Position numbers and translations under genes: made by a program. A stretch of 64,000 bases of DNA from positions 1,984,001 to 2,048,000 of the forward strand of contig CP148074.1 in the NCBI GenBank assembly GCA_037482215.1, in the 5' to 3' direction. The first letter of the stretch is position 1, and every line of letters begins with the position of its first letter. The stretch comes from Pseudomonas mendocina. Its GTDB lineage: Bacteria; Pseudomonadota; Gammaproteobacteria; Pseudomonadales; Pseudomonadaceae. Positions 61,526 to 64,000 of this stretch are shown piece by piece. Below the pieces are notes generated by a model. It was given only the letters and a program-made list of their open reading frames with translations, did no database searches and was not told the origin of the DNA.

Positions 61526-62659
61526 ATGCGTGTGACCTGGGATATCTTTTGCAGTGTCGTCGACAACTACGGCGATATTGGCGTCACCTGGCGTCTGGCC
61601 CGCCAGCTTGTGGCCGAGCATGATGTGTCTGTGCGCCTTTGGGTGGATGATCTATCCCCATTTACGCGAATTTGCCCGGAGGCTGACTCAGCCGCTTTGC
61701 GTCAAGTGCAGCAGGGTGTTGAGGTGTGTTTCTGGGGGGCTGACTGGTTGCCGGCAGAGCCAGCGGATGTCGTTGTTGAGGCGTTTGCCTGTGAGTTGCC
61801 GGCTGCGTATGTCGATGCCATGGCCAAGCGTGAGCGTAAGGTGCTGTGGCTGAACCTCGAATACCTCAGCGCCGAGGATTGGGTTGAAGGATGCCATGGT
61901 CTGCCTTCAATGCAGCCGGGCGGGCTGGCCAAGTTCTTTTTCTTTCCGGGGTTCACTGCGGGCACTGGCGGCTTGTTGCGGGAGCACAAGCTTTTATCGG
62001 AGCGTCTTGAGTTTCAGGCTGATGCGCAGGCACGCGGCAATTTTTTGCGCAGCCTGGGCGTGGAACCGGTCAGCAACGCACGCCTCATTTCATTGTTCGC
62101 GTATGAAAATGATGCGCTTGCGTCCTGGTTGGACGCGCTGGCAGCGGGCTCTCAGGTAAGCCAGCTGTTGGTGCCTGAAGGGAGGGTGTTGAGCAGCGTG
62201 CAGGCTTGGCTTGGTGGTGAGCTTTTGCGTGCGGGCGATCAGGTGCAGCGTGGCGCCTTGCAGCTGCATGTGCTGCCGTTCGTGCGGCAAGATCAATACG
62301 ACCGTCTTTTGTGGTGCTGTGACTTTAATGCGGTGCGCGGTGAGGATTCTTTTGTCCGGGCGCAGTGGGCTGGTCGGCCGTTGCTGTGGCACATCTATCA
62401 GCAAGATGAGGGTGTGCATCTGGAGAAGCTTGAGGCGTTTTTAAGTCTTTACGCTGAGGGGCTTTCAGATGACGCGCGGGCTGCGCTGTGTGATTTATGG
62501 CGGGCCTGGAATACCAGTGGTGAGATGACTGACAGCTGGAATCAAACGCTAAAAGTGTGGGATGAACTGGATTTGCATGCCGCGAAATGGGCACTAGAGC
62601 AGGCTTCTCGGCCTGATCTTGCGACAGCGCTGGTGCAGTTTTATCTAAATTGGCTATGA
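61526..62659 (+). CDS. earP: EarP, EF-P arginine rhamnosyltransferase
   Basis: EarP is a GT-B glycosyltransferase that puts rhamnose from dTDP-L-rhamnose on Arg32 of EF-P, so that EF-P can rescue ribosomes at polyproline. The 377-residue protein has catalytic Asp13 and Asp17 (VVDNYGDIG) and Glu273 (RGEDSF), the positions reported for P. putida EarP, and the donor-binding region [16 protein letters not shown]. The Shine-Dalgarno GGAG is eight bases upstream. efp starts 46 bases after the stop, the usual order in EarP-type bacteria. Confidence 0.96.
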   Translation: MRVTWDIFCSVVDNYGDIGVTWRLARQLVAEHDVSVRLWVDDLSPFTRICPEADSAALRQVQQGVEVCFWGADWLPAEPADVVVEAFACELPAAYVDAMAKRERKVLWLNLEYLSAEDWVEGCHGLPSMQPGGLAKFFFFPGFTAGTGGLLREHKLLSERLEFQADAQARGNFLRSLGVEPVSNARLISLFAYENDALASWLDALAAGSQVSQLLVPEGRVLSSVQAWLGGELLRAGDQVQRGALQLHVLPFVRQDQYDRLLWCCDFNAVRGEDSFVRAQWAGRPLLWHIYQQDEGVHLEKLEAFLSLYAEGLSDDARAALCDLWRAWNTSGEMTDSWNQTLKVWDELDLHAAKWALEQASRPDLATALVQFYLNWL

Positions 62660-62705
62660 TACGCGACCAAAATTTCTGTCACTCCATGTAAAACCGGATA
62701 TTCGT

Positions 62706-63281
62706 ATGAAAACCGCACAAGAAATGAAGCCCAACAGTGTGGCCCTGATTGATGGCCAACCTTGGCTGATCCAGAAAGCTGAATTCACCAAGTCCGGTCG
62801 TAACAGCGCCATCGTTAAGATGAAGCTGAAGAACCTGCTGAACGGTTCCAAGACCGAGACCGTTTACAAGGCCGACGACAAAATGGAGCCGGTTATCCTT
62901 GAGCGCAAGGAAGTAAACCTGTCCTACATCAGCGGCGAAGACTATGTATTCATGGACCCTGAGTACAACTCTTACGAGCTGCGTGCTGAAGACCTGGAAA
63001 GCGTTCTGCCGTTCATCGAAGAAGGCATGACCGACATCTGCGAAGCTGTGTTCTTCGAAGGTAAAGTGATCTCCGTTGACCTGCCGACCACTATCGTGCG
63101 TCAGGTTGTTTACACTGAGAACGCTGCCCGTGGCGACACTTCCGGTAAGGTGATGAAGCCTGCCAAGCTGCGCAACGGCACCGAAATCAAGGTTGCTGAA
63201 TTCGTTGAGATCGACGATTGGATCGAAATCGACACCCGTGACGGTTCCTACAAAGGCCGTACTCAGGCGCCACAAGCTTAA
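62706..63281 (+). CDS. efp: Elongation factor P (Arg32 type)
   Basis: EF-P promotes peptide bond formation at consecutive prolines. The 191-residue, three-domain protein begins [17 protein letters not shown] and has the modification loop KSGRNSA with Arg32 at the tip. Arginine here, rather than lysine, identifies the EarP-modified class and agrees with the earP gene next door. The C-terminus, [14 protein letters not shown], is a few residues longer than in P. aeruginosa (188 residues, from memory). A terminator follows. Confidence 0.97.
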   Translation: MKTAQEMKPNSVALIDGQPWLIQKAEFTKSGRNSAIVKMKLKNLLNGSKTETVYKADDKMEPVILERKEVNLSYISGEDYVFMDPEYNSYELRAEDLESVLPFIEEGMTDICEAVFFEGKVISVDLPTTIVRQVVYTENAARGDTSGKVMKPAKLRNGTEIKVAEFVEIDDWIEIDTRDGSYKGRTQAPQA

Positions 63282-63296
63282 TCGCTTGTCCGCTGC

Positions 63297-63325
63297 AAAA
63301 AGCCCGGCTATGTGCCGGGCTTTTT
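63297..63325. terminator. Bidirectional terminator between efp and the LysR gene
   Basis: AGCCCGGC (63301-63308) pairs with GCCGGGCT (63314-63321), with A and T runs on both sides. Confidence 0.87.
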
Positions 63326-63341
63326 ATTTTCTGCAGAACTA

Positions 63342-64000
63342 TCACAGCGCGGCGGGTAAGTAGGCTTGCAGCGCTTGATCCCATGGCGGAGGGAAGCCAA
63401 AGCGCTGCTGCAGGAAGGTCAACAACAGGCGAATGCGCGGGCTGCTTTCGCGTTCCAGGCGCAGGGCGTAGATGCCGCTTGGTTCTGGCGGTGGCAGGCC
63501 GTTTTCACAAAACAGTGGCACCAGTTCACCGCGCAGCAGGTAGTCGCTGATAAGCCAGGTGGGCAGATGGGCAATGCCAAGCCCGGCGAGGGCACTGAAT
63601 AGTAGCGTTTCGGCGTTGTTGGCGGTCATGCGCAGGCGCTTGGGGCGAAAATGCTGGAGTTTTCCCTCATGTTCGAAACGCCACGCAAATGGTGGGGCAA
63701 GACTGTCCCAATCCAGGCCATCGTGATCCGTTAACTCGGTAGGGTTGCGGGGAATACCACGTTCACGCAGGTATTTCGGGCTGGCGCAGAGCACTCTCAC
63801 CATGGGGGAAAGCGCTGTGGCGACCAAGCGAGTGTCTTCCAGCGGGCCGATGCGCAAGACTAAATCCACCTCGCCTAAGTGCGTGCCGTGCAGGTCGACG
63901 AAACTATCGATCAGCCGAAGCTGGACATCCAGCCCCGGATAGGCGACCAGAAAGTCAGCTATGGCCGGTGCCAAGTGGCGTCGACCAAACGGCGCAGGCG
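63342..64000 (-). CDS. LysR-type transcriptional regulator (3' part)
   Basis: The reading frame remains open to the window edge, so the N-terminal helix-turn-helix is missing. What is visible, about 218 residues, is most of the LysR substrate-binding domain: FGRRHLAPAIADFLVAYPGLDVQL, then DLVLRIGPLEDTRLVA, then the late block GLGIAHLPTWLISDYLLRGELV. It belongs to the large group of LysR proteins similar to YafC/DsdC-type regulators. The target genes should lie divergent to its 5' end, outside the window, so no function can be assigned. Confidence 0.88.
   Translation of the reverse strand, partial: PAPFGRRHLAPAIADFLVAYPGLDVQLRLIDSFVDLHGTHLGEVDLVLRIGPLEDTRLVATALSPMVRVLCASPKYLRERGIPRNPTELTDHDGLDWDSLAPPFAWRFEHEGKLQHFRPKRLRMTANNAETLLFSALAGLGIAHLPTWLISDYLLRGELVPLFCENGLPPPEPSGIYALRLERESSPRIRLLLTFLQQRFGFPPPWDQALQAYLPAAL

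Overview
The window is chromosomal DNA from a Pseudomonas (Gammaproteobacteria). It has clpX-lon-hupB-ppiD, the twitching-motility gene fimL, a monomeric isocitrate dehydrogenase beside icd, a 531-residue isocitrate lyase, and an EarP/EF-P pair with the target arginine. Much of the gene order matches my memory of P. aeruginosa PAO1, but synonymous codons look less GC-rich, so another Pseudomonas lineage is likely. Nearly all of it reads as core genome: I see no phage, IS element, CRISPR array, toxin cluster or integron.

Layout: 0-5.7 kb, proteostasis genes clpX (3' part only), lon with a heat-shock type promoter, hupB and ppiD. 5.8-14 kb (minus strand), a five-gene peptide ABC importer with two binding proteins, followed by fabI. 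14.2-18.8 kb, mltD and gloB facing a methyltransferase-rnhA-dnaQ set with overlapping ends. 18.9-25.5 kb, a PLP amino-acid decarboxylase with a structured leader, a dienoyl-CoA isomerase-like crotonase, fimL, nudC and a TauE-family permease that overlaps nudC tail to tail. 25.6-28.8 kb (minus), a lipid-type cluster: histidine phosphatase, SCP2 protein, APH-like kinase, SDR. 29-31 kb, sohB and a YhdH/AcuI reductase.

31.3-45.1 kb holds the isocitrate branch point: aceA, idh and icd. Between them, on the minus strand, lie a four-gene set starting with the ribosomal oxygenase gene and ending in two poorly characterised genes, and the nudix-mnmA-hflD-permease-purB set. 45.1-51.1 kb carries cspD, clpS, clpA, infA, bpt, aat and trxB, so most of the N-degron degradation route lies together. 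51.3-59 kb is ftsK-lolA-rarA-crcB-serS-cysG. 59-61.2 kb is tusDCBE and a BAX-inhibitor-1 family gene; TusBCD/E deliver sulfur to the MnmA encoded at 39.5 kb. A tRNA-Ser(UGA), earP, efp and the 3' part of a LysR regulator gene close the window.

The signals least explained by ordinary annotation are: a strong hairpin that buries the decarboxylase Shine-Dalgarno and has a competing helix; a 28-bp TTGTAGT/ACTACAA operator next to the predicted aceA promoter that fits an RccR site; three short palindromes between idh and icd; and the kinase-SDR-SCP2-phosphatase set, which may handle hydroxyacyl-CoA substrates. I found nothing that clearly amounts to an undescribed defence or mobile system.
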